Source of the DNA: Parcubacteria group bacterium
GTDB taxonomy: Bacteria > Patescibacteriota > Minisyncoccia > Moranbacterales > JAKLHP01
Length of the DNA stretch: 15,177 nucleotides
Direction of reading: 5' to 3'
NCBI GenBank assembly: GCA_041657845.1
Contig: JBBABD010000018.1
Coordinates: 1 to 15,177 of the forward strand
A program made the translations under genes and the position numbers. The stretch's first letter is position 1; every line of letters begins with the position of its first letter. This document shows, one piece after another, positions 1 through 6,815 of the stretch. The notes beneath the pieces are model-generated. The model was not told the origin of the DNA. It saw only the letters and a program-made list of their open reading frames with translations, and searched no databases.

Positions 1-109
1 CGCAAAATGAAAAGAGCAAAGAGTATTTTTCTGTGGTGTGGCGAGCTTGTCGAGCAGTGGCGGGGCTGGCTTCCTTATTGGGGGTTTTGCTCAAAAAAAG
101 TTCGAACAT
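1..109 (-). CDS. Possible 5' end of a gene leaving the window
   Basis: A minus-strand frame opens with ATG at 109-107 and stays open for 36 codons to the window edge. It begins MFELFLSKTPNKEAS. A purine-rich SD-like stretch (AAGGCGGTG, 121-129 on the complement) lies 11 bases upstream, rather far. It would be the next gene after the small ORF that follows comF, on the same strand. The visible peptide has no recognisable domain and an odd composition (PATARQARHTTEK). The DNA around 40-60 contains a CTCGACAAGCTCG motif of the kind often seen in intergenic repeats, so this could equally be non-coding repeat DNA that happens to be open. Low confidence. Confidence 0.22.
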   Translation of the reverse strand, partial: MFELFLSKTPNKEASPATARQARHTTEKYSLLFSFC

Positions 110-167
110 CAATCAAAAAACACCGCCTTAAATAAATTACGCAATAATCACTTATTTTTAAAAGCTT

Positions 168-503
168 TTAATCTTCGTTTGGGCTGCTTTTTTCCATCCA
201 TCTTCCGGATTTTTCATATTCAGCCTTTCTATTATTACCGGTTTTTATTCTATTTTTTTCAGCTCTTTTGGCGTGGACTTTAGACATTAATTTTAAAGTA
301 ATGAGCCTTCCTTGATCCTGATTGGTTATTCCCATTCTCTTTAATATTTTTTCTATTTCTCCGGATAATATTTCTTTTGTACTTATAAGTTTTTGTCCTT
401 CCTCTGTCTGAAATATCTCGTCTGATTTTGTATCAGCGAATGAAGCGGCTTCTTCCATTTTTCTGGCATCTTCTTCTGGATCGAATATTTTTTCCATGTT
501 CAT
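168..503 (-). CDS. Small hypothetical charged protein downstream of comF
   Basis: Encodes 111 residues beginning MNMEKIFDPEED. I do not recognise a family. The protein is strongly charged and predicted mostly helical. Its N-terminal third is acidic and the C-terminal half is rich in Lys/Arg (KVHAKRAEKNRIK). No signal peptide, membrane segment or cysteine pair is seen, so it is probably cytoplasmic. The frame extends upstream to an ATG at 614, but that would overlap 110 bases of comF. The ATG at 503-501 is preferred because it begins one base after the comF stop and has an AAGGA Shine-Dalgarno (514-518) ten bases upstream. A second ATG two codons later (497) is also possible. The tight coupling implies co-transcription and probably translational coupling with comF, but comF itself does not tell us its function. 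Confidence 0.6.
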   Translation of the reverse strand: MNMEKIFDPEEDARKMEEAASFADTKSDEIFQTEEGQKLISTKEILSGEIEKILKRMGITNQDQGRLITLKLMSKVHAKRAEKNRIKTGNNRKAEYEKSGRWMEKSSPNED

Positions 504-504
504 A

Positions 505-1281
505 TTATTTGTATCCTTGCCTAGCGATGACAACTGCGAAAACCTCTTTTGCCCCGGATTTTTTGAGTGTTTTGGCACACTCGAAAATAGTGGCTCCGGT
601 TGTCGTAACGTCATCGACCAAAAGGATTCTTTTATTTTTTACTAATTTTAGCTTATCTTTGGGAATTTTGAAAGCGTTTTCAATATTTTTCTTTCGAGCA
701 AAATGATTTTTTATTTCCATTTGCGGATGAGTGTATCTGAATCTTTCAAGTAAATTATTTTCCAGATTGATAGGGAATCCGGGAGTAATTTTTTCAGCGA
801 TATATCCGGCCAAAAGCTTCGATTGGTTGAAGCCTCGCTGCCGAAGCCTTCTCTTGTGAAGCGGAACGGGGATAATCATATCAGGAAGAGGCAATTCTGA
901 ATTTTGAATTGACTTTAGCATTATATTTCCAAGCACGGAAAATAGTTCTTCAACAAAACGATATTTGTAAAGATGGATGGCTTTTGAAACCGTTTTGTCT
1001 TGATACGACACGGCGACCAAAAGCCCGTCCAAAGAATATTTTTTCTTGCATCCGAAACAAGTGAATCCGTTGGGAGTGATCATTTTCTCGCAGTACGGGC
1101 AAACCTGAATATTTTTGAGCGGTATTTTATTTAAGCAACTTTTGCAAAGCCAATTACCGGGTTTATAACAGGAAATGCAGGAGATGGGGAAAAGAGTATC
1201 TAGGATTGTTTTTTTGATTTCTGACAATATTACTGTTTTCAAATTTCCAATGACAAATGTCAAATTTCCAATCAAACTCAA
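505..1281 (-). CDS. comF: ComF family protein (double zinc finger plus phosphoribosyltransferase fold)
   Basis: ComF proteins act in the cytoplasm in natural transformation and are thought to help imported single-stranded DNA. Four CxxC pairs (C35/C38, C46/C49, C61/C64, C75/C78) form the N-terminal zinc-ribbon part. The type I PRTase part carries the conserved PVPLHKRRLRQRGFNQS block (residues 138-154) and the PRPP-binding loop LLVDDVTTTGAT (220-231). Length is normal for the family. The start is uncertain: there is no ATG before residue 67. The longest version uses TTG at 1281, but its first 18 residues are translated from repetitive intergenic-looking DNA. A TTG at 1227 (LSEIKKTILDTLFP) gives an N-terminus typical of ComF and is preferred as biology, though the longer span is given here. 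The gene is downstream of clpC and one base upstream of the next small ORF. Confidence 0.88.
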   Translation of the reverse strand: MSLIGNLTFVIGNLKTVILSEIKKTILDTLFPISCISCYKPGNWLCKSCLNKIPLKNIQVCPYCEKMITPNGFTCFGCKKKYSLDGLLVAVSYQDKTVSKAIHLYKYRFVEELFSVLGNIMLKSIQNSELPLPDMIIPVPLHKRRLRQRGFNQSKLLAGYIAEKITPGFPINLENNLLERFRYTHPQMEIKNHFARKKNIENAFKIPKDKLKLVKNKRILLVDDVTTTGATIFECAKTLKKSGAKEVFAVVIARQGYK

Positions 1282-1293
1282 ATGACAAATATC
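1240..1293. repeat. Short direct repeats over the comF 5' end
   Basis: CAAATTTCCAAT occurs at 1240-1251 and again at 1261-1272. AATGACAAATGTC (1249-1261) recurs with one change as AATGACAAATATC (1281-1293). The two modules interleave into a roughly 54-bp degenerate repeat tract. It overlaps the first codons of the longest comF frame, which suggests those codons are not truly coding. Confidence 0.55.
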
Positions 1294-1303
1294 AAAAATT
1301 TTA

Positions 1304-1416
1304 TGTCATTCCTGCGAAAGCAGGAATCTATGCAAACGATAATCGCAAGTTTAACGCATAAATATTAGACTAGCGTAATTCAAAAGCGTAGATTCCTGGT
1401 CAAGCCAGGAATGACA
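1304..1416. repeat. REP-like doublet: two inverted ATTCCT palindromes
   Basis: The left palindrome is ATTCCTGC-GAAA-GCAGGAAT at 1308-1327, with a perfect 8-bp stem. The right is ATTCCTGG-TCAAG-CCAGGAAT at 1392-1412, also a perfect 8-bp stem. The two copies are inverted relative to each other: TGTCATTCCTG (1304-1314) matches the complement of 1406-1416 exactly, and 1322-1333 matches the complement of 1386-1397 at 11 of 12 bases. The whole 113-bp unit can fold as one long hairpin. This is the architecture of REP doublets (REPINs), and the ATTCC...GGAAT core resembles the dRS3-type palindromes of other bacteria. It lies in the 197-bp gap between clpC and comF, where it could also attenuate or stabilise the clpC transcript. 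A third weak hairpin (1445-1459, CCGC-TTA-GCGG core) sits just after the clpC stop. Confidence 0.75.
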
Positions 1417-1477
1417 ATGTTTTTGAACTTTGACATTGATTTGATTCCGCTTAGCGGGAGAAATTTGGATTTTGAAA

Positions 1478-3928
1478 TTAATTTGTTACTATTTTCCCGT
1501 TTATAACATCCAGTCCGATCTTACTGTTCCGCACTCTTCCTTCCACAATCTCTCTGGCCACCTTATCTTCCACAAATTCCTGGATATTTCGGCGGACGAG
1601 GCGAGCGCCCTGATCGAGAGCCAAGCTTTTTTGGGCGACAAAATCGACTACATTTTTCGAATAAGAGAAGACTATTCCTTGAAGTTCGAGGCGTTTTTTG
1701 AATTTTTGAAGCTCCAGTTTTGAAATTTCAGAAAGCTGTTTTTCGCCGAGAGGGTTAAACACGATAATATTGTCCAAACGATTAACAATTTCCGGTTTCA
1801 TTTGTTTTTTAAGCTCCTCGATAACCCTGTTTCTTATTTCATCAAATTTAAGGTTGGACTTTCTCTTCGAACTGAATCCTATTCGAGCGGAAGAAGTGAA
1901 CTGCGAAGTTCCCAGGTTAGAAGTGAGAATTATTATGGTATTTTTAAAGTTTATTTCCTTTCCTTCAGCATCAGTCAGAGTCCCGTCTTCCAGAATTTGG
2001 AGGAGAATATTGAAAACATCAGGATGAGCTTTTTCAATTTCATCGAAAAGCACGATACTATACGGCTGATGGCGTATTTTTTCCGTTAATCTCCCTCCTT
2101 CTTCATATCCGACATATCCTGCCGGAGCTCCAATGAGCCTTGAAACATTGTGGCGTTCCATGAACTCGCTCATATCGATGCGAATGAGATTCTGGATGCT
2201 GCCGAAGAAATCCTGAGCCAGAATTTTTGCCGTTAAAGTTTTTCCGACTCCCGTTGGTCCGAGAAAAAGAAAAGAACCCAGCGGTCTATCGGGATTGGAA
2301 ATACCCGAAGAGGAACGGATTAAATTGCTGGATATTTTTTGGATGGCTTCTTTTTGCCCGATTATTTTAGATTCGAGATTTTTTTCCAAGTTTCTTAAAT
2401 TTGGTTTTGATTTTCCGACAGTTAATTTTTCCAGGGGAACTCCGGTAATTTGTGAAACTGTTTCGGAGATATCGGCGCCGGCAATGAAGGCTGTTTTTTC
2501 TTTTTCTGCTTCTTTCCAGCTCTTTTTTAAAGCATCTATTTTTTTGGATAATTCTTTCTCTTTTTGGCGGAGTCCTAATGCCTCATCGTATTTCTCTTGA
2601 TTTACGAAAGCATTCTTTTGAGTGATTATTTTTTCTCTCTCATTTTCCAATGCCTTTATTTTTTTTGAAAAATCAGGAGCTTTCTCTTTGTTTCTTGCGG
2701 CCGAGGATGTTTCATCGATAAGGTCGATAGCTTTATCCGGAAGAAATCGGTTATTAATATATCGAATGCTTAAAGTCACGGCTTGTCCCAGGGCGTCATC
2801 AGATATTGAGACATTGTGGAATTTTTCGTAGCTTTTTCTGATTCCTTCCAGAATTTTCTTTGTTTCTTCTGCGGATGGCTCATCGATTTTAAGCGGCTCA
2901 AATCTTCTTTCCAATGCCGGATCCTTCTCGAAATGTTTTTTGTATTCCGAAATAGTGGTAGCGCCGATGCATTGGATGTCTCCTCTGGATAAGGCGGGCT
3001 TCAAAATATTAGCCGCATCAAGGCCTCCGCTTAAATTTCCGGCTCCGATAACCGTATGAATTTCATCAATAAAAAGAATTACGTTTCTATTTCCAGTTGC
3101 TTCGTGGATTATTTCTTTAATCCTGGCTTCAAATTCGCCCCTAAAACTGGTTCCGGCGACAATTAACGCCATATCAAGCGACAGGATTTTTTTATTTATT
3201 AACTTGCTTGGAACATCTCCGGAATTTATTCTTTGAGCCAGTTTTGAAATCAAAGCGGTTTTCCCCACCCCGGGATCTCCAATCAGAACGGGATTATTTT
3301 TGTTTTTTCTTCCCAGGATATTTATAATCCTTTCAATTTCTTTCTCTCGGCCTATTATTATTTCTCCTCTCCTGGCAGTATCATTGTTTAAATCGGAACA
3401 GAATTGATTGAGATAAGGAGTAGCGCCAGTCTCTCCGCTCTTATTTTTAGAAAGAGTTATTTCAGGGAGATCAAAAATTTTAGAAAGATGCGCCAGAGAG
3501 TCGCTGTTTATTGAAGATCCAAGAATATTCCCCATATTTTTTTCCAATTTGGGAGTTGATCTTTCGAGGATTTTTTCAATTTCTTTATCATTTGATTCCA
3601 AAAGAGCATAAACCAGATGTTCGGTTCCGACGTATGGATAGCGAAAATTATTAGCCAAATAGTATGCTTTGGTTATAATAGCTACAAGCTCATTGGAAAA
3701 TTTGGGTTTTAAGGCGGGATTTTTTTTTGATGCGAATAGTATAGTGTCCAAGCAATTTTTGTTTATCCCCATATTTTTTAGAATCATATTGCCCAGACAG
3801 CCATCTTCCAAGCATATAGCATAGAGCAGATGCTTTGGTTTTATTTCTTGGCAAGTTAAACTTTGAGCTTCTTTGAGGCATTTCTTGGCGTGCAGAGTTA
3901 ATTTTTGGGATATTTTTGCTTCAAGCAT
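1478..3928 (-). CDS. clpC: ClpC-type AAA+ protein unfoldase
   Basis: A HSP100 ATPase of 816 residues that unfolds proteins and feeds them to ClpP. Domains in order are a Clp N domain with two repeats (about 5-140) and AAA1 with Walker A GDPGVGKT (217-224), Walker B VILFIDE (283-289) and arginine-finger region ALERRFEP (338-345). A short middle domain with a UVR-like helix pair follows (about 423-472). AAA2 has Walker A GPTGVGKT (557-564) and Walker B VLFDE (626-630), ahead of the C-terminal domain. The short middle domain rather than ClpB's long coiled coil, and the IGF tripeptide at 683-685 in the ClpP-docking loop position, support ClpC over ClpB. It starts with ATG at 3928 without a clear Shine-Dalgarno, behind its own promoter. 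ctsR, mcsA and mcsB, the usual partners in Firmicutes, are not next to it. Confidence 0.93.
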   Translation of the reverse strand: MLEAKISQKLTLHAKKCLKEAQSLTCQEIKPKHLLYAICLEDGCLGNMILKNMGINKNCLDTILFASKKNPALKPKFSNELVAIITKAYYLANNFRYPYVGTEHLVYALLESNDKEIEKILERSTPKLEKNMGNILGSSINSDSLAHLSKIFDLPEITLSKNKSGETGATPYLNQFCSDLNNDTARRGEIIIGREKEIERIINILGRKNKNNPVLIGDPGVGKTALISKLAQRINSGDVPSKLINKKILSLDMALIVAGTSFRGEFEARIKEIIHEATGNRNVILFIDEIHTVIGAGNLSGGLDAANILKPALSRGDIQCIGATTISEYKKHFEKDPALERRFEPLKIDEPSAEETKKILEGIRKSYEKFHNVSISDDALGQAVTLSIRYINNRFLPDKAIDLIDETSSAARNKEKAPDFSKKIKALENEREKIITQKNAFVNQEKYDEALGLRQKEKELSKKIDALKKSWKEAEKEKTAFIAGADISETVSQITGVPLEKLTVGKSKPNLRNLEKNLESKIIGQKEAIQKISSNLIRSSSGISNPDRPLGSFLFLGPTGVGKTLTAKILAQDFFGSIQNLIRIDMSEFMERHNVSRLIGAPAGYVGYEEGGRLTEKIRHQPYSIVLFDEIEKAHPDVFNILLQILEDGTLTDAEGKEINFKNTIIILTSNLGTSQFTSSARIGFSSKRKSNLKFDEIRNRVIEELKKQMKPEIVNRLDNIIVFNPLGEKQLSEISKLELQKFKKRLELQGIVFSYSKNVVDFVAQKSLALDQGARLVRRNIQEFVEDKVAREIVEGRVRNSKIGLDVINGKIVTN

Positions 3929-3960
3929 AGCTCAAATTAATACAAAAGATTTATGATAAT

Positions 3961-3989
3961 ATTCTATTTCAATAAAGGCGAGAGGTCAA
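3961..3989 (-). promoter_or_regulatory. Promoter for clpC
   Basis: On the minus strand TTGACC (3989-3984) and TAGAAT (3966-3961) are separated by exactly 17 bp, a good sigma-70-type match. The implied transcript start is near 3954, about 25 bases before the clpC ATG, so the leader is short. No CIRCE inverted repeat and no tandem CtsR-type heptamer is seen around it. Confidence 0.55.
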
Positions 3990-4012
3990 TGATCGAGTCT
4001 TGATGGTGCATT

Positions 4013-4042
4013 TGCTAGTTGATAGCGGCTAGCTGGCTAGCA
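4013..4042. repeat. GCTAGC-rich inverted repeat in the divergent intergenic region
   Basis: Thirty bases hold repeated GCTAG units bounded by TGCTAG (4013-4018) and CTAGCA (4037-4042), with a GCTAGC palindrome at 4028-4033 and a second copy at 4036-4041. The patch lies between the two divergent promoters, upstream of both -35 boxes, so an operator role is possible. A decayed simple repeat is equally possible. Confidence 0.4.
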
Positions 4043-4064
4043 GAAATCTTTATGTGTATAACTT

Positions 4065-4093
4065 TTGCCTTGATTTTAAAAATATGCTATTAT
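4065..4093 (+). promoter_or_regulatory. Promoter for the pilM operon (extended -10)
   Basis: TTGCCT (4065-4070) and TATTAT (4088-4093) are spaced by 17 bp, and a TG one base before the -10 makes it an extended -10 (TATGCTATTAT). The predicted start is near 4100, giving a leader of about 76 bases before pilM. A weak A/U-rich stem-loop (about 4109-4138) lies in that leader; it is too weak to call a regulatory element. The same TATGCTAT core recurs in the pilin promoter at 11225-11235. Confidence 0.6.
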
Positions 4094-4176
4094 TTATTTA
4101 AGAATTAAAGTTTTTAGCCAAAAAAACTAAAAGTTTTATTTTGAGATAGGATTGTAATATAAAAATATAAACACAA

Positions 4177-5388
4177 ATGTTTAAATTATTCGGTGGCTCA
4201 AAAAATTATGCTGTAGGAATAGATTTTGGAACCTCGGCGATAAAAATAGTGGAAATTTCCTACAAAAGCCAAAAAATGCATCTGGAAAATTATGGATGGG
4301 TGGATCTTGGATTGTTAAATCCTGCTTCCGTAAGAGGCGAAACCGCAGTTTCTGAGTCCCAAATTTCTTACAACAAAAAACTTCAAAAATATCTTGAAAG
4401 ATTAATCAAATCGATGAAGCTTAAGTCTGACTCGGCTTATATTTCATTGCCTGGTTCTAGCGGTCTTATCACCGTAATTGACTTTCCTGACATGAAAGAA
4501 GAAGATCTGGAAAACGCTATCAGGTTTGAAGCTAGGAAATATATTCCCATCTCTCTTGACGAAGTTGCTCTTGATTGGGAAATTATTGGAAAGAAAACGA
4601 ATGGAAATGATCCTAAAAAAGAAAATAAGGAGGAAAATCAAGGTCAAACAGAGAAAAAGAACAATATTTGGAATGTGGAGCTCGAAAAGCTTTCGGGGAA
4701 GGGTGTTAATAAGGGGAATATTCCAGACAAAAGAGAAAATAATGAAATTTTGTTAGTCGCAGCTCCCAGAGGGGAGGTTATTAGATGCGGGAATATCGTA
4801 AAGGAATCTGGGCTTAAGGTGAAAAACGTTGAACTGGAACTTTTTTCTTTGGCAAGGGCAATGGTAGGGAAAGACCCCGGATGTTTTTTGATTGTTGATA
4901 TTGGAGCCAGAATGACCAATATTATTTTAGTTGAAGGCGGAACGATAAAAGTAAATCGTAATATTGAAGGCGGGGGGAATGAAATTACCAATGTGATTGC
5001 AGATAGCCTTAATATTTCAAAGCAAAGAGCCGAAGAACTAAAAAAAGAAAACAAGGATCTTCTGAGTAGCAGGGAAATGTCATTGGTTATACCGGTTTTA
5101 GATATGATCATTAATGAATCTATCAGAATAATCAATGCTTATAAATCGAAAAAAGGAGAACTGGGGAGAGTTGATGGAGTTATTCTTTCCGGAGGCTCGT
5201 CCAAGCTCCAGGGAATAGGCGGTTATTTCAATCAAAAAACAGGAATTCAAACTATTGTAGGAAATCCTTGGCGAAAAATAGATTATGATGAAAAAATTAA
5301 TCCCTTCGTAGAAAAAATGGGAAATTCTTTTTCAGTCGCGTTGGGGTTGGCATTCAGAGGGGTAGAAGAGAATAATAATAAGCAATAA
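4177..5388 (+). CDS. pilM: PilM, actin-like type IV pilus assembly ATPase
   Basis: PilM is a cytoplasmic FtsA/actin-fold protein that binds the N-terminus of PilN and couples the motors to the membrane platform. The 403-residue protein has the phosphate-1 loop DFGTSAIK (16-23), the phosphate-2 loop DIGARMTN (241-248) and the adenosine motif SGGSSKLQG (338-346). A block around residues 84-135 (SAYISLPGSSGLITV, then FEARKYIP) is typical of PilM. Residues about 140-189 are a low-complexity, Lys/Asn/Glu-rich insertion with no obvious fold, sitting between conserved strands. This is the first gene of the pilus operon. Its ATG follows an A/T-rich stretch without a Shine-Dalgarno; the nearest AGGA is about 25 bases upstream. 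Confidence 0.93.
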   Translation: MFKLFGGSKNYAVGIDFGTSAIKIVEISYKSQKMHLENYGWVDLGLLNPASVRGETAVSESQISYNKKLQKYLERLIKSMKLKSDSAYISLPGSSGLITVIDFPDMKEEDLENAIRFEARKYIPISLDEVALDWEIIGKKTNGNDPKKENKEENQGQTEKKNNIWNVELEKLSGKGVNKGNIPDKRENNEILLVAAPRGEVIRCGNIVKESGLKVKNVELELFSLARAMVGKDPGCFLIVDIGARMTNIILVEGGTIKVNRNIEGGGNEITNVIADSLNISKQRAEELKKENKDLLSSREMSLVIPVLDMIINESIRIINAYKSKKGELGRVDGVILSGGSSKLQGIGGYFNQKTGIQTIVGNPWRKIDYDEKINPFVEKMGNSFSVALGLAFRGVEENNNKQ

Positions 5389-5409
5389 ATAAATTTTTTA
5401 TTAAAATTA

Positions 5410-5442
5410 CCGGAAAAATACATCTCTGATTTATTTTCCCGG
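5410..5442 (+). other. Hairpin between pilM and pilN
   Basis: CCGGAAAAAT (5410-5419) pairs with ATTTTCCCGG (5433-5442) at 9 of 10 positions around a 13-base loop, followed by ATATTTTT. It resembles a weak intrinsic terminator or an mRNA processing and stability element inside the operon. Because pilN starts 14 bases later and the operon clearly continues, partial attenuation or differential stability is more likely than full termination. Confidence 0.35.
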
Positions 5443-5456
5443 ATATTTTTAAAAAG

Positions 5457-5969
5457 ATGAACAATATAAATCTTTTTGAGTCGGCCCAGGGGGGAAATAA
5501 TATTAAACAGAGATTCGGAGGAGGAAAGGCCCTTATTGTTCCCGTAGTTCTTTTGATTGGCGTTTTTATTGTTCTTGTCCTGCTTAAGTGGTATTCTTCC
5601 AACCTAAGTAATCAAAAGGCAAGCTTAGTGCAAGAGAATGAATTAGAGATGGCTACTTTAAGCGGGAAGAATGCTGACAGGATAGTCGATTTTGAAAAAA
5701 GGATGGAAAGAGCAGCAGATGAGTCTTCTTCCAGGGATGATTATAGCAAATATTTAGAAGAGCTTGAGGGCATTATGGTTAGCGGTGCAAAAGTCAATTC
5801 TTTCACATATTCTCCCAATGCGGTCAAGATAGAATTAACAACTGATAATTTTCAGACGGTAGCAAGGCAAGTGCTTAGCTTTAAAAATTCAAATAATTTT
5901 AAAAATTTAAAAATTAATAACACTTCTCGCAGTGAAGACGGCGAGATCATAGTTAATTTCGAGGAATAA
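5457..5969 (+). CDS. pilN: PilN, inner-membrane platform protein
   Basis: A bitopic membrane protein of 170 residues. The short cytoplasmic N-terminus contains NNINLFES (2-9), matching the position and core of the conserved INL motif through which PilN binds PilM. One transmembrane helix spans about 25-43 (ALIVPVVLLIGVFIVLVLL). A coiled-coil-like segment (about 45-80) precedes a small alpha/beta domain (about 90-170). Length, topology and position between pilM and pilO fit PilN. Sequence conservation beyond the N-terminus is low, as usual in the family. The start ATG has only AAAAAG upstream. Confidence 0.85.
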   Translation: MNNINLFESAQGGNNIKQRFGGGKALIVPVVLLIGVFIVLVLLKWYSSNLSNQKASLVQENELEMATLSGKNADRIVDFEKRMERAADESSSRDDYSKYLEELEGIMVSGAKVNSFTYSPNAVKIELTTDNFQTVARQVLSFKNSNNFKNLKINNTSRSEDGEIIVNFEE

Positions 5970-6046
5970 TTTAAACATAGTATCTAATTCTTTTGATTGG
6001 TTTTAGTTTTCCAATAGATTTGGCAAATTAAATCCGAAATAATCTT

Positions 6047-6787
6047 ATGCGCTTAAAAATAATTTTTACTCCGATAGCGTTCTTGGTTGTGGTTGTTGTT
6101 TCAATTTGGTATATTTGGCCGACCATTCAAGAAATCAATATTAAAAGGAATGAAGTAAGCAAAGCCGTTGACGATCTTAATCGCACTAGGGATAAAAAAA
6201 ATAATGTAGATATTCTCAAGACGATTTTGGATAACAATAAAGAAAAAGAGGATTATATTTTAAGCTATCTTCCTTCCGTGAGAAGCGATGAAAGGACAAC
6301 AGACGCGATAAATTATATAGCGGATGATTCCGGAATAAGCCTGATCAAACTAACGCTGGAAGAAGGGAAGGGTAATGTTTTGGCTCAAATTCCCAATAAT
6401 GCTTCGGACAATCAAATCGATGATCCAAATGTCAGATTTGTAACTGTGAAAGCTAATCTTTTGGGAAAATATGATAATATAAAAATGTTTCTAAAGCAAA
6501 TTTATAGCGCTGGAATTTTGAATAAAACAAATTCGCTTGCTATTTCAAAAAAAGAGATTTCTTCCGAAGAGGGGAATCAGTCCGATAGCGATGTCCTTAG
6601 CGTAAGTATAGCAATGGGGTTTGGGCATATGGAATCAGTTAATGCAGAAAGCGGCGATTACTCGAACATTTTTTCCAAGAATAACTTTGACTTTAGCAAA
6701 GAAATAAAACTGCATGATTTAATGACAAAGAACGTTCCAGTTTTAAATGAAGGGCAAAAAGGAAAGAGCAATCCCTTCCTCCAGTAA
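6047..6787 (+). CDS. pilO: PilO, inner-membrane platform protein
   Basis: Encodes 246 residues with one N-terminal transmembrane helix (about 5-24, rich in Val/Ile), a charged coiled-coil region (about 27-75) and a mixed alpha/beta extracytoplasmic domain (about 80-200), the standard PilO layout. A tail of about 45 residues ends in KGKSNPFLQ and looks extended and partly disordered. PilO heterodimerises with PilN to make the scaffold around the PilC platform. It is identified mainly by topology and gene order (pilM-N-O-B), since PilO sequences diverge quickly. Seventy-seven bases separate it from pilN, with no feature stronger than a 5-bp stem. Confidence 0.82.
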   Translation: MRLKIIFTPIAFLVVVVVSIWYIWPTIQEINIKRNEVSKAVDDLNRTRDKKNNVDILKTILDNNKEKEDYILSYLPSVRSDERTTDAINYIADDSGISLIKLTLEEGKGNVLAQIPNNASDNQIDDPNVRFVTVKANLLGKYDNIKMFLKQIYSAGILNKTNSLAISKKEISSEEGNQSDSDVLSVSIAMGFGHMESVNAESGDYSNIFSKNNFDFSKEIKLHDLMTKNVPVLNEGQKGKSNPFLQ

Positions 6788-6815
6788 TTAATTTTAAAGT
6801 TCAGTTATTTTATTT

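Noticed and set aside
504..614. Longer start of the small gene after comF
   Set aside because: It lies wholly within comF in another frame, and the ATG at 503 has its own Shine-Dalgarno directly after the comF stop.
1478..3928. ClpB disaggregase as an alternative identity of the AAA+ protein
   Set aside because: The middle domain is short and UVR-like, and the ClpP-docking loop position has IGF, which fits ClpC.
3929..4000. CIRCE or CtsR operator upstream of clpC
   Set aside because: A GGTCAA occurs at 3984-3989, but it is part of the -35 box and there is no tandem copy. No TTAGCACTC inverted repeat is present.
4109..4138. Stem-loop in the pilM leader followed by T residues, as a possible attenuator
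   Set aside because: The stem is almost all A-U with two G-U pairs and would be very weak, so it is not supported as a regulator.
4644..5135. Minus-strand open frame of 163 codons antisense to pilM
   Set aside because: Ser/Phe/Leu-rich product typical of antisense translation of an AT-rich gene. pilM is certain on the other strand.
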